Positions 8,751 to 16,663 of a stretch of 64,000 nt of DNA are shown one piece after another. The notes beneath the pieces were generated by a model. The model did no database searches. It was not told where the DNA came from and worked only from the letters and a program-made list of their open reading frames with translations. This DNA comes from Streptomyces sp. NBC_00510 (GTDB taxonomy: Bacteria; Actinomycetota; Actinomycetes; Streptomycetales; Streptomycetaceae): positions 8,666,001 to 8,730,000 of the forward strand of contig CP107851.1 in the NCBI GenBank assembly GCA_036013505.1. The letters run 5' to 3'. A program made the position numbers and the translations under genes. How positions within the stretch are numbered: position 1 is the first letter of the stretch; every line of letters begins with the position of its first letter.

Positions 8751-8802
8751 ACGCCTGCCGCCAGGAGTGCGGTGACACCTCGCGCCGGCTGAGGAGGACC
8801 TG

Positions 8803-9555
8803 ATGGGACGACTCGACGGGAAGACGGCCGTGGTGACCGGCGGCTCGACGGGGATCGGCCTCGCAAGCGCCCGTCGCTTCGCCGAGGAGGGGGCCCACGT
8901 CTACGTCATGGGCCGGCGGCAGGAGGAGCTCGACGCCGCCGTGACGCTCATCGGGCCCGCGGCGACCGGCGTCCGTGGCGACGTCGCCGTCCCCGCCGAC
9001 CTGGACCGGCTCTGCGAGCGCATCGCCGCGGACGGCCGCCGGGTCGACGTCCTGCACGCGAACGCCGGGGTGGGGGAGCGGGCTCCGCTCGAGGAGGTCA
9101 CCGAGGAGCACCTCGACCTCCTCCTCGGTGTGAACGTGAAGGGCACGGTCTTCACCGTGCAGAAGGTCCTGCCGCTGCTGAACGACGGTGCGTCCGTCAT
9201 CCTCACGGCCTCGATCTGGACGGTCGAGGGCCCCGAGGGCTTCGGCGTCTACTCGGCCACGAAGGCGGCGATCCGGTCCTTCGCGCGCACCTGGGCCAAC
9301 GAGCTCAAGGACCGGGCCATCCGCGTCAACGCCATCAGCCCGGGCACGATCGACACGCCCCAGCTCGACCAGGCGCTCGGGGCGGGCACGGAGGAGGGGC
9401 GACGCATGAAGGAGCTCCTGGTCTCCAGGATCCCGCTCGGCCGCATCGGCGTCCCGGACGACGTCGCCGACGTGGTCCTCTTCCTCGCGTCCGACCAGAG
9501 CCGCTTCGTCACGGGCACGGAACTGTTCGTCGACGGCGGCACCGTCCAGGTCTGA
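8803..9555 (+). CDS. SDR family NAD(P)-dependent oxidoreductase
   Basis: A 250-aa classical short-chain dehydrogenase. Cofactor motif TGGSTGIG at about residue 12, NAG at about residue 87, catalytic Ser in LTASIW and the YSATK tetrad near residue 150, and the C-terminal FVTGTELFVDGGTVQV are present. An Arg-rich MGRRQEEL after the second beta strand suggests NADP(H) preference. GAGGAG precedes the ATG. It directly follows the PPOX gene and probably shares its transcript. Substrate not identifiable. Confidence 0.92.
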   Translation: MGRLDGKTAVVTGGSTGIGLASARRFAEEGAHVYVMGRRQEELDAAVTLIGPAATGVRGDVAVPADLDRLCERIAADGRRVDVLHANAGVGERAPLEEVTEEHLDLLLGVNVKGTVFTVQKVLPLLNDGASVILTASIWTVEGPEGFGVYSATKAAIRSFARTWANELKDRAIRVNAISPGTIDTPQLDQALGAGTEEGRRMKELLVSRIPLGRIGVPDDVADVVLFLASDQSRFVTGTELFVDGGTVQV

Positions 9556-9582
9556 CCAGGGCCGGGGGAGCGCAGGCCCTGC

Positions 9583-10173
9583 CTACGAGCCGTCGGCGTC
9601 GGGGCAGGCGTCGGCCGACTGCGTCATCGTCCATCCGTCCCCGCGCACATCGACGCCCTTGTACGCCAGGGAGCCCCGCACGGCGACGGAAGGAGACGCG
9701 GGGGCGCCGCCTCCGCCCGAGACCGAGGGCAGCGTGGCGGAGGCGCCACCCACGTGGGACACGGTGCACGCCAGCTGCAGCATGGCCGGGTGGCTGAGGG
9801 GAGGGATGCCCTCGGGGAGCCGGACGGAGACGAGGCCGGTCTTGCCGACCGTCACCTCCGGTGCGACCGCGAGGTGCGGCAGCTCCGTGGTGACCTTGTC
9901 GGCCTCGCCCCCGGCCGGTCCGGCGAACAGCAAGCGCACGGCGGCCGCCACGTCCGAAGGGTCGGCGAGTTTGCGGCCGACGGGCGTCGGATCGCCGTTG
10001 AGCAGGAAATACAGGGAGACGGGGGTTGCCACCACGGGCTCGGGGGCGGCGGAGAACATCCCGCTCGCCGGCGCGCCGGCCTCGATGACATCGGACGGCG
10101 GGACTCCGCAGCCCGCCAGCGTGAGTACGGCGGCGAGCCCGGCCGTCAGCGCCGCGACGCGCGCGCCCTTCAC
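9583..10173 (-). CDS. Lipoprotein of two-component system 1 (GerMN-like)
   Basis: A 196-aa lipoprotein. After a positively charged start (VKGARVAAL) comes a hydrophobic stretch and the lipobox LTLAGCG with Cys at about residue 23. The mature part, PVSLYFLLNGDPTPVGRKL through VRLPEGIPPLSHPAMLQLACTV, looks like a GerMN-type beta domain; this is a shape-based call. GTG at 10173 overlaps the kinase stop in GTGA, so translation is coupled. By analogy to CseA and other kinase-linked lipoproteins it may modulate the kinase from outside the membrane. Confidence 0.85.
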   Translation of the reverse strand: MKGARVAALTAGLAAVLTLAGCGVPPSDVIEAGAPASGMFSAAPEPVVATPVSLYFLLNGDPTPVGRKLADPSDVAAAVRLLFAGPAGGEADKVTTELPHLAVAPEVTVGKTGLVSVRLPEGIPPLSHPAMLQLACTVSHVGGASATLPSVSGGGGAPASPSVAVRGSLAYKGVDVRGDGWTMTQSADACPDADGS

Positions 10174-11777
10174 CGGGCACCTTCGATCACGTCGTCGGTG
10201 TCGTCGCCGTCGGCCGCCGAGTCGCGGTGCAGGGGGAGTTCGACGGTGAACGCCGCGCCGCCCCAGGGCAGGTTGGCCGCGGTGATGCGCCCTCCGTGCA
10301 GGTGCACGTTCTCCGCCGTGATGGCGAGGCCCAGACCGCTGCTCTCGCTCCTGGTCCGTGTGCTGTTCGCCTTGTAGAAGCGTTCGAAGATGTGCGGCAT
10401 GGCGTCCTCGGCGATGCCCTTCCCGTTGTCGGTCACCTCGATGACGGCCCACGCCACGTCCGGCCGCTCCTCCCGCACGCTCATGGTCAGTCGTACCGGC
10501 GGCGCCCCGTGCCGCAGCGCGTTGCCGACCAGGTTGGCCAGCACCACGTCGAGCCGGCGCGGATCCACACGGGTCCGGAGCACACCGGGCGGGGGCAGAT
10601 GGGTCTCCACCTGGCCCTGCCAGCCGCGGGCGGCGAGGGAGTGGTGCACGAAGTCGGCCAGATCGATCTCGTCCACGTTGAGTTCGGCCGCGCCCGCGTC
10701 GAAGCGGGAGATCTCCATCAGGTCGTTCACCAGCCCGCTCAGCCGACTGGTCCCCTCGCTGATCAGCCGCAGCGCCTCGCCGGTCTCCAGGTCCAGCCGC
10801 AGGGCGTTCTCGTCGAGCACGTCGGTGACCGCCGTCATCGCCGCCAGCGGCGTCCGCAGTTCGTGGGAGACGTCCGCGACGAAGCGGCGCGCCTGGGCCT
10901 CCAGGCGGCGCAACTCCGCCACCGAACGCTCCAGTTCGGCCGCCGTGTGGTTGAAGGACTCCGAGAGGTCGGCCAGTTCGTCGGAACCGTTGACGGCCAG
11001 GCGGACGTCGAGGTGGCCTTCGGCCATCCGGCGCGTCGCCCCGCGCAGCGCCCGTACCGGACGGAGGACACCTCGCGCGGCCAGCAGCGCCAGGACGACA
11101 GCGAGGCCCAGCGCGACCAGGGAGGCGTGCTCGATGGCGCTGACCATCGCACTGACGTAGGCCTGCTCGGTGTCCTGCGGCACCACCAGGTACATCACGA
11201 GCCCCGACAGTTGGGGCTCCTTGTACTCGCCGCTGGTGTACGTGACCGGCAGCCCGACGACGAGCCAGGGACGACCGTCGGTGGTCACCCGCTGGAACAC
11301 CGCGGCGCGTTTGGTCGCCACGCTCCGGCGCAGTTCCGGGCTGAGCATGTCGAACTGGGCGCCCACCACCCAGGCGCGGAGGTCGCCGTACGTGGCCATG
11401 ACCCGCCAGCCCTGGGACTGGTTGGCGCGGAACACCTGGTTCACCGCCGTCTGCAGGTCCGACTGGTCCGGGTTCGTGGGGGTGTATTCGGCCACGGCGT
11501 CGACGCTGGCCCGGAACTGCTGGATGACGGCGTCCTGGCTCTGCTGCAGCACGCCGGTGCGCGCCTCCCGGAAGGTGACGGCTCCGGTGCTCAGTGCTCC
11601 GGCCATGGTCACCAGGACGAAGGCCACGACGAGCCGGGAGCGCAGGCCCCGCAGTGGGAGCGGGAGCTTCGCCAGCGCCGCGCGGTGGAAGCGCGTCCAC
11701 CTCGGGCCCTGCCCGGTCGCCGCGGCTTCGCGCTGCCGCACGGCCTTGCGCGGCCGTGCGGATCCCCGGCGGCTCAC
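10170..11777 (-). CDS. Sensor histidine kinase, two-component system 1
   Basis: A 535-aa membrane sensor kinase. TM1 spans about residues 46-68, an extracytoplasmic sensor of about 150 residues follows, then TM2 (about 214-236), a HAMP linker (LRPVRALRGATRRMAEG), the H-box FVADVSHELRTPL with His305, N-box ANLVGNALRHG, and G-boxes DNGKGIAE and GLGLAI. Complete. Starts with GTG at 11777 overlapping the response-regulator stop in GTGA and ends overlapping the lipoprotein start, giving a three-gene operon. Its signal is unknown; the surrounding genes point to the cell envelope. It resembles AfsQ2/CseC-type kinases. Confidence 0.93.
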   Translation of the reverse strand: MSRRGSARPRKAVRQREAAATGQGPRWTRFHRAALAKLPLPLRGLRSRLVVAFVLVTMAGALSTGAVTFREARTGVLQQSQDAVIQQFRASVDAVAEYTPTNPDQSDLQTAVNQVFRANQSQGWRVMATYGDLRAWVVGAQFDMLSPELRRSVATKRAAVFQRVTTDGRPWLVVGLPVTYTSGEYKEPQLSGLVMYLVVPQDTEQAYVSAMVSAIEHASLVALGLAVVLALLAARGVLRPVRALRGATRRMAEGHLDVRLAVNGSDELADLSESFNHTAAELERSVAELRRLEAQARRFVADVSHELRTPLAAMTAVTDVLDENALRLDLETGEALRLISEGTSRLSGLVNDLMEISRFDAGAAELNVDEIDLADFVHHSLAARGWQGQVETHLPPPGVLRTRVDPRRLDVVLANLVGNALRHGAPPVRLTMSVREERPDVAWAVIEVTDNGKGIAEDAMPHIFERFYKANSTRTRSESSGLGLAITAENVHLHGGRITAANLPWGGAAFTVELPLHRDSAADGDDTDDVIEGAR

Positions 11778-12463
11778 GCGGTACCGAAGCGGTAACCGAA
11801 GCCGCGTACGGTCTGGATGTACCGGGGAGCGCCCCCGAGCTCGCCGAGCTTGCCGCGCAGTCGTTTCACGCAGGCGTCCACGAGGCGTATGTCGCCGTAG
11901 TAGCTGTGCTCCCAGACCGCTTCCAGCAGTTGCTGGCGGCTGAAGACCTGCCCGGGCGAGGCCGACAGGGTCAGCAGCAGCCGGAGCTCGGAGGGGGCGA
12001 GCGCGACGGGTTCACCTCGGTGCGTCACCACGAGTCCGGCCCGGTCGATGGCCAGCTCGCCGTGGGACTCCGCCCTGGGGCGGACGGCGTCGGAGACCGA
12101 CGCGTCCTGCCGGCGCAGCACGGCCCGTATGCGCGCGTCGAGCACCCGGGCCTGCACGGGCTTGACGACGTAGTCGTCCGCGCCGGCCTCGAGCCCCACG
12201 ACCACGTCGATGTCGTCGCCTTTGGCGGTGACCATGATGATCGGCACCTGGTCGCGGTCGCGTATGCGGCGGCACACGTCGAGACCGGACATCCCCGGCA
12301 GCATGAGGTCGAGCACGACGACGTCCGGGTGGAAGGGGCGGAGCTGTTCCAATCCCTCTTCACCCGTTCCGGCGGCGAAGACCTCGTGTCCCTGGTGGCG
12401 CAGCCCCAGCTGGACGGCCTTCCGGACATCCGGGTCGTCTTCGACAATAAGGACTCGTGGCAC
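11774..12463 (-). CDS. OmpR-family response regulator, AfsQ1-like, system 1
   Basis: A 229-aa response regulator. Receiver domain 1-120 with acidic pocket EDD (8-10), phospho-acceptor Asp52 in VVLDLMLPG, and conserved Lys in DDYVVKPVQ. The C-terminal winged helix contains SELRLLLTLSASPGQVFSRQQLLEAVWEHSYYGD and RLVDACVKRLRGKL. The VVKPVQ and ARVLDARIRAVLRR segments are close to AfsQ1 as I remember it. GTG at 12463. GTTAC-N6-GTCAT sites, the AfsQ1-type box, lie 63 bp upstream and also before the 13621 operon, so it probably regulates itself, the divergent metalloprotease and the ABC operon. Confidence 0.93.
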   Translation of the reverse strand: MPRVLIVEDDPDVRKAVQLGLRHQGHEVFAAGTGEEGLEQLRPFHPDVVVLDLMLPGMSGLDVCRRIRDRDQVPIIMVTAKGDDIDVVVGLEAGADDYVVKPVQARVLDARIRAVLRRQDASVSDAVRPRAESHGELAIDRAGLVVTHRGEPVALAPSELRLLLTLSASPGQVFSRQQLLEAVWEHSYYGDIRLVDACVKRLRGKLGELGGAPRYIQTVRGFGYRFGTA

Positions 12464-12525
12464 GCCGACAGTGTAAGCAGATCGCGATCGGTGACCGGGC
12501 CGGGGAAGGGGCCCTCCCGGGAGCT

Positions 12526-12541
12526 GTTACAGAAGGGTCAT
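12526..12541. promoter_or_regulatory. AfsQ1-type direct-repeat operator, site 1
   Basis: GTTAC-AGAAGG-GTCAT matches the GTnAC-N6-GTnAC direct repeat recognised by AfsQ1 except for the last base. It lies 63 bp upstream of the response-regulator start and 106 bp upstream of the divergent DUF3152 gene. Confidence 0.65.
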
Positions 12542-12567
12542 ACGTGGGGTGTGAGGCCGGCCGGTGG

Positions 12568-12583
12568 GTCACCGGAAGGTCGC
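12568..12583. promoter_or_regulatory. AfsQ1-type operator, weaker site 2
   Basis: GTCAC-CGGAAG-GTCGC keeps the direct-repeat spacing of site 1 with a weaker second half. It lies 65 bp upstream of the DUF3152 gene start. Confidence 0.45.
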
Positions 12584-12647
12584 TCGTTATCGTTTCGTGA
12601 TGGTGCGGGCTCATGGCGATCATCTGAAATGACCAGTTTGAGCTGCC

Positions 12648-13493
12648 ATGCATTCATCCCACCGTGCCGGACGCCACCGGTCCTCCCGTCGCAGGCGCCG
12701 TCCGCGCCGCCGGGGCCGGGGCTATCTGGTCGCCACGCTGGTGGTCGCAGGGCTGCTCGGCTCCGTCGCGTTCTTCCTGGACGACGGGCGGAGTGACGCG
12801 TCCAGCGGCGCCCCGCGCCCGCGGAGCGTGGTGCACGTCACCCCCACGCCCACTCCGACGCCCACCCCCACACCGACCCCCACCCCGACGCCGACGCCGA
12901 CCCCCACCGAGATCGACGTCCCCGCGACGGGCAGCGGCACCTTCGTCACCGCGCAGGCCGGCGGCGAGAAGGTCGGTCGCGGTCCCCGTCCACTGCGCTA
13001 CGTGGTGAAGGTCGAGACCGGCCTCGACATCTCGCCGGACCAGGCGGCCAACGAGATCGCCGACATCCTCGCCGCCCCCCGGGGCTGGACCCACAACCCC
13101 GCCTTCGCGTTCCAGCTGGTGAGCGCGGGACAACCCCACGACCTCACGGTGCGGATCGCGACGCCGGGCACGGCGGACGCCCTGTGCTGGACGGGCATCA
13201 AGCAGGACACCCAGGGCGAGTACAACTGCGAGGTCCCCGGTGGGGTCGTGGTGAACCTCAAGCGCTGGGTCAAGGGCTCGCCGACGTTCAACGGCCCCAT
13301 CCACGACTACCGGGCGCTGATCATCAACCACGAGATGGGGCACTTCCTGAACTACACGCACACCACCTGCGCGGGCCCCGGACAACTGGCCCCGGTGATG
13401 ATGCAGCAGATCAAGGGCCTGCACGGATGCGTCGCCAACGCCTGGCCCTACGACAGGAACGGTCACTTCGTCACCGGCCCGCACGCGCAGTGA
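12648..13493 (+). CDS. DUF3152 metalloprotease-like membrane-anchored protein
   Basis: A 281-aa protein with an Arg-rich N-terminus, one membrane helix (about residues 26-43), a 26-residue Pro-Thr repeat linker, and an extracellular DUF3152 domain. The domain holds INHEMGHFLNYTH at about residue 225, the HExGHxxxxxH zinc motif of metzincin-like proteases, and four Cys (CW, YNCE, TTCAGP, HGCV) able to form disulfides. Probably anchored outside the membrane with the PT linker crossing the wall. Divergent from system 1 and flanked by its AfsQ1-type sites. Proteolytic activity has not been shown from sequence alone. Confidence 0.9.
   Translation: MHSSHRAGRHRSSRRRRRPRRRGRGYLVATLVVAGLLGSVAFFLDDGRSDASSGAPRPRSVVHVTPTPTPTPTPTPTPTPTPTPTPTEIDVPATGSGTFVTAQAGGEKVGRGPRPLRYVVKVETGLDISPDQAANEIADILAAPRGWTHNPAFAFQLVSAGQPHDLTVRIATPGTADALCWTGIKQDTQGEYNCEVPGGVVVNLKRWVKGSPTFNGPIHDYRALIINHEMGHFLNYTHTTCAGPGQLAPVMMQQIKGLHGCVANAWPYDRNGHFVTGPHAQ
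12839..12910 (+). repeat. Imperfect hexamer repeat encoding Pro-Thr linker
   Basis: About twelve copies of an ACNCCN hexamer encode an uninterrupted Thr-Pro run. Such tracts act as wall-spanning linkers and may vary in length between strains by slippage. Confidence 0.85.
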
Positions 13494-13499
13494 ACCGGC

Positions 13500-13515
13500 G
13501 TTACAGGTCGGTCAT
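13500..13515. promoter_or_regulatory. AfsQ1-type direct-repeat operator, site 3
   Basis: GTTAC-AGGTCG-GTCAT has both half-sites identical to site 1 (12526-12541) with the same six-base spacing. It lies 106 bp upstream of the lipoprotein that begins the adaptor/ABC operon. Confidence 0.65.
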
Positions 13516-13620
13516 GATCCGGGCCAGGGGCCATCACCTGCGGACGCCAGCCTTGGACGCACGAACCCGGTGACGCCCCGCCTCAGGGGCGGCAACCTCC
13601 CTTCTCCCCCGATCGGATGG

Positions 13621-14568
13621 ATGAGCATGTCTGGATCCCGCACTGTCCGGAGACTGGCCGCGGCGGTGAGCCTCCTGCCGCTGCTGGCGGCCTGCGGCGC
13701 GCAGGCGGCATCGCACCCGGCGGACGGCGGCAAGGACCCGGCCGGAGCGCGGGGACAGCTCGACGTCCCCGCGGACGCCGGCGCGGAGCTCAAGGAGCAG
13801 TACCGCCTGCAGAACGCCATCGCGGCCTGCATGAAGAAGAAGGGCTTCCCCTACACCCCCGTCGCCCCCGAGGACCCCGCGGCCTCCTGGGCCACCGACG
13901 GGGCCGACTACGGGCTGACGAAGAAGTACCGGCAGAAGTACGGCTTCGGCGTCTACGCGGGCGTCGTCTACCCCGACGATCCCCAGGCGCCGGGCAGCGA
14001 GGCCGCCCGGGACGACGCGAACCTCTCGCCCAACGCGGACTACGTCGCCACGCTCACGTCCGCGCAGAAGGCCGCCTGGGACAAGGCCATGGGAGGCCCC
14101 CCGGACCCGAAGACCGGTGAGAAGCAGTGGACCGGATGCGACGGGGAGGCGAACAAGCAGGTCTACGGCAACGCCTCGGCCCAGGAGCGGAGCGTCACGA
14201 CCGCGCAGCGGAACCAGGCGAACGCGCAGGCGCTCAACGGCGATTCCCGGCTGGTCACCCTGGCGCAGTCCTACGCCTCGTGCCTGAAGGACCACGGCAT
14301 CCCCGTCACGACGACGCAGCCGACCGGCATCGGGGAGATGGTGAAGTTGCAGGCGATGACCTCCGCCGCCCCCGGCGCCATGGCCGGTGTCGCCGAGGCC
14401 AACGCCGACGGCACCTCCACGAAGCCCATGGGCAAGGACGAGGCCATGCCCCTGCTCACCAAGGACATCGACCTGGCGATGCAGGACCTGGAATGCGGCA
14501 AGGCCTTCCGGGCCGCCTACTTCCCGAAGTTCTTCAAGGCCCCCACCAGCGGCGGCGGTGCCGGGTGA
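13621..14568 (+). CDS. Lipoprotein, first gene of adaptor/ABC operon
   Basis: A 315-aa lipoprotein with signal SRTVRRLAAAVSLLPLLAACG; the lipobox LLAAC puts the lipidated Cys at about residue 21. The mature part is soluble, Lys-rich and Cys-containing (AACMKKKGF, GCDGE, SCLKDHG, ECGKAF), with pairs of Cys spaced as in actinobacterial lipoproteins that precede peptidoglycan-binding adaptors. No catalytic motif seen. ATG at 13621 (or 13627) with GGATGG before it; an ATG at 13570 is less likely. The stop overlaps the next start in GTGA, so the four genes to 17988 form one operon. Probably an extracellular partner of the exporter. Confidence 0.88.
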   Translation: MSMSGSRTVRRLAAAVSLLPLLAACGAQAASHPADGGKDPAGARGQLDVPADAGAELKEQYRLQNAIAACMKKKGFPYTPVAPEDPAASWATDGADYGLTKKYRQKYGFGVYAGVVYPDDPQAPGSEAARDDANLSPNADYVATLTSAQKAAWDKAMGGPPDPKTGEKQWTGCDGEANKQVYGNASAQERSVTTAQRNQANAQALNGDSRLVTLAQSYASCLKDHGIPVTTTQPTGIGEMVKLQAMTSAAPGAMAGVAEANADGTSTKPMGKDEAMPLLTKDIDLAMQDLECGKAFRAAYFPKFFKAPTSGGGAG

Positions 14569-15944
14569 GGCAGCGCCGCAAGGTGAGCAGCCGGCCCAGG
14601 CAACTGGGCGTCATCGTCGCCGGGGTGGGGCTGGTGGGCGCGGGCGGCTGGTTCGCCGGATCGCAGATGCAGTCGCCGGCCGACGCGGCCGCCGCCCACC
14701 GCCCGCCGAAGGCAGGACCCGTCACCGTCGCGGTGGAACGGCGGTCGCTGACCGCGAGCGTGGTGGCCCAGGGCTCGGTGGAGTTCGCCTCACCGCAGAG
14801 CCTGGCGCTGGCCGGGCCGGTCGGGTCCCCGGACTCCGGCGCCGGGGACTCCGGGGCCGGCGACGCCGCCGTCCAGCGCGTCACCAAGGCACCGGTCGCC
14901 GGATCGGAGGTGGCGGAGGGCGACGTGCTGATGCAGGTGAGCGGCCGGCCGGTGCTGGTGCTCAGGGGATCCGTCCCGATGTACCGCACGCTCGGTCCCG
15001 GCGCCTCCGGCGACGACGTCGAGCAGCTCGAACGCGCCCTGGCCCGCCTCGGGTTCAACCCGGGCGGAACCACCGGGACGTATGGGCAGTCCGACGCCGC
15101 GGCGGTGAGCCGCTGGTACAAGAGCAAGGGCTTCCGCGCCGAGGAGCCCGGATTCGCGGACAAGCAGCAGCTGGGGACGCTGGAAGCGGCCGTGACCACG
15201 GCGCAGCAGGCCCTCCTCGACGCACAGGACCCCGGCAGCGGATCCGGCGCCGGTGGCGAATCCGGAAAGCTGCGGCTCAAGGCGGCACAACAGCAGCTGG
15301 ACGCGGCCAACGCCGCGCTCTCCGCCTTCCAGGCCGGCTACGGCACCAAGATCCCGGCGGGCGAGGTGGTCTTCCTGCCGGACCTGCCGGCCCGGCTGGA
15401 CAAGGTGTCCTTGAAGACCGGCGACACCCCGTCCGGAACGATCGGCACCGTGACCAGCTCCAAGGTCGTGGTGCAGGCCGTTGTGCCGGGCAGCGACGCC
15501 AAGCTGCTCCACAAGGGCATGACGGCCCAGGTGGAGACCCCCGACGGCACGAAGGTGCGGGGACGGCTGGTGGCGCTCGGCGACGAGGTCCCGAAGGACG
15601 ACGCGGGCGACGGCAAGGACGCGCCGGGGACGTCGGGGGGCGGCGGCGACGCGGCGGCTCCGGTACCGGTGCAGATCTCCGTCCCGTCGGGGAAGCTGGC
15701 CAAGAACGCCAACGGTTCCGCGATGGTGACCATCGAGGTGGGCTCCTCCGACGGTGACGTGCTGACGGTGCCCATCGCCGCGCTGCACACATCGGCCGGC
15801 GGGCAGGCCAGGGTGCAGGTCGTACGGGGCGGCAAGGTCGTGGACGTCCCCGTGAAGGCGGGCCTGTCCGCGGACGGTCAGGTGGAGGTCACCCCGTCCG
15901 GTGACGACCTCACGGCGGGCGATCCGGTGGTGGTCGGACGATGA
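14565..15944 (+). CDS. Peptidoglycan-binding membrane-fusion (MacA-like) protein
   Basis: A 459-aa exported adaptor. An N-terminal membrane anchor (LGVIVAGVGLVGAGGWFAGS, about 11-30) is followed by a lipoyl-like half, a PG_binding_1 domain (YRTLGPGASGDDVEQLERALARLGF to AVSRWYKSKGF), a coiled-coil hairpin with QQ-rich helices (about 205-265), and beta-barrel domains ending in VTPSGDDLTAGDPVVVGR. This is the layout of Gram-positive adaptors for MacB-type ABC transporters. It begins with GTG inside the GTGA overlap and ends in an ATGA overlap with the ATPase. It likely links the permease to the cell wall. Confidence 0.9.
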   Translation: MRQRRKVSSRPRQLGVIVAGVGLVGAGGWFAGSQMQSPADAAAAHRPPKAGPVTVAVERRSLTASVVAQGSVEFASPQSLALAGPVGSPDSGAGDSGAGDAAVQRVTKAPVAGSEVAEGDVLMQVSGRPVLVLRGSVPMYRTLGPGASGDDVEQLERALARLGFNPGGTTGTYGQSDAAAVSRWYKSKGFRAEEPGFADKQQLGTLEAAVTTAQQALLDAQDPGSGSGAGGESGKLRLKAAQQQLDAANAALSAFQAGYGTKIPAGEVVFLPDLPARLDKVSLKTGDTPSGTIGTVTSSKVVVQAVVPGSDAKLLHKGMTAQVETPDGTKVRGRLVALGDEVPKDDAGDGKDAPGTSGGGGDAAAPVPVQISVPSGKLAKNANGSAMVTIEVGSSDGDVLTVPIAALHTSAGGQARVQVVRGGKVVDVPVKAGLSADGQVEVTPSGDDLTAGDPVVVGR

Positions 15945-16663
15945 CCGGCCCGGCGCTTTCGGTGGTGCCCGACGCGGACACCGTCATCCAGCTGGTCTCC
16001 GTCGACCGGACCTTCGACTCCGAACCGCCGGTGCACGCCCTGCGGGACGTGAACCTGGCCGTCCGGCGCGGCGAGCACCTGTCGATCGTCGGCCCGTCCG
16101 GCTCCGGCAAGTCGACGCTGCTCAACACCCTGGGGCTGCTGGACCGCCCCACCTCGGGCGCGTACTGGCTCGACGGCGTGGAGACCAACACGCTCGGCGA
16201 CCTCCAGCGCACCTCGCTGCGCGGCAGCCGGATCGGATTCGTCTTCCAGTCCTTCCACCTGCTGCCCTACCGGACGGTGGACGAGAACGTCATGCTCGCC
16301 GAGGCCTACCGCCGGCCGCGCCCCGGGCGCGGCCGGGCCGGCCGCCGCGCCAGGGCCGAGGAGGCGCTGGGACGGGTGGGCCTGGCGCACCGCACCGGCT
16401 TCCGGCCGGACCGGCTCTCCGGTGGCGAGAGGCAGCGCGTGGCGATCGCCCGGGCGCTGATGAGCGAGCCCGCGCTGCTGCTCTGCGACGAACCCACCGG
16501 CAACCTCGACAGTGAGAACACCGCGTCGGTGCTGGACCTCTTCGACCAGCTCAGCGAGCAGGGCATGACCCTGGTCGTGATCACCCACGAGGAGACGGTC
16601 AGCGCGCGGGCCGACCGCCGGGTGCGGATCAGCGACGGACGCCTCACCGAGGAGGACCGATGA
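15941..16663 (+). CDS. ABC transporter ATP-binding protein (MacB/LolD type)
   Basis: A 240-aa cytoplasmic ATPase that powers the adjacent permease. Walker A GPSGSGKS (about residue 52), Q-loop FVFQSFHLL, signature LSGGERQRVAIARAL, Walker B LLLCDEPTGNLD, and switch His in VVITHEE are all intact. Start ATG overlaps the adaptor stop (ATGA) and its own stop overlaps the permease start. The signature is of the type used in MacB-like mechanotransmission systems that export peptides or antibiotics or act on the envelope rather than import. Confidence 0.95.
   Translation: MTGPALSVVPDADTVIQLVSVDRTFDSEPPVHALRDVNLAVRRGEHLSIVGPSGSGKSTLLNTLGLLDRPTSGAYWLDGVETNTLGDLQRTSLRGSRIGFVFQSFHLLPYRTVDENVMLAEAYRRPRPGRGRAGRRARAEEALGRVGLAHRTGFRPDRLSGGERQRVAIARALMSEPALLLCDEPTGNLDSENTASVLDLFDQLSEQGMTLVVITHEETVSARADRRVRISDGRLTEEDR

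Noticed and set aside
12839..12910. Short tandem repeat as possible CRISPR or array
   Set aside because: It is a Pro-Thr coding tract of six-base units inside a gene, without spacers.
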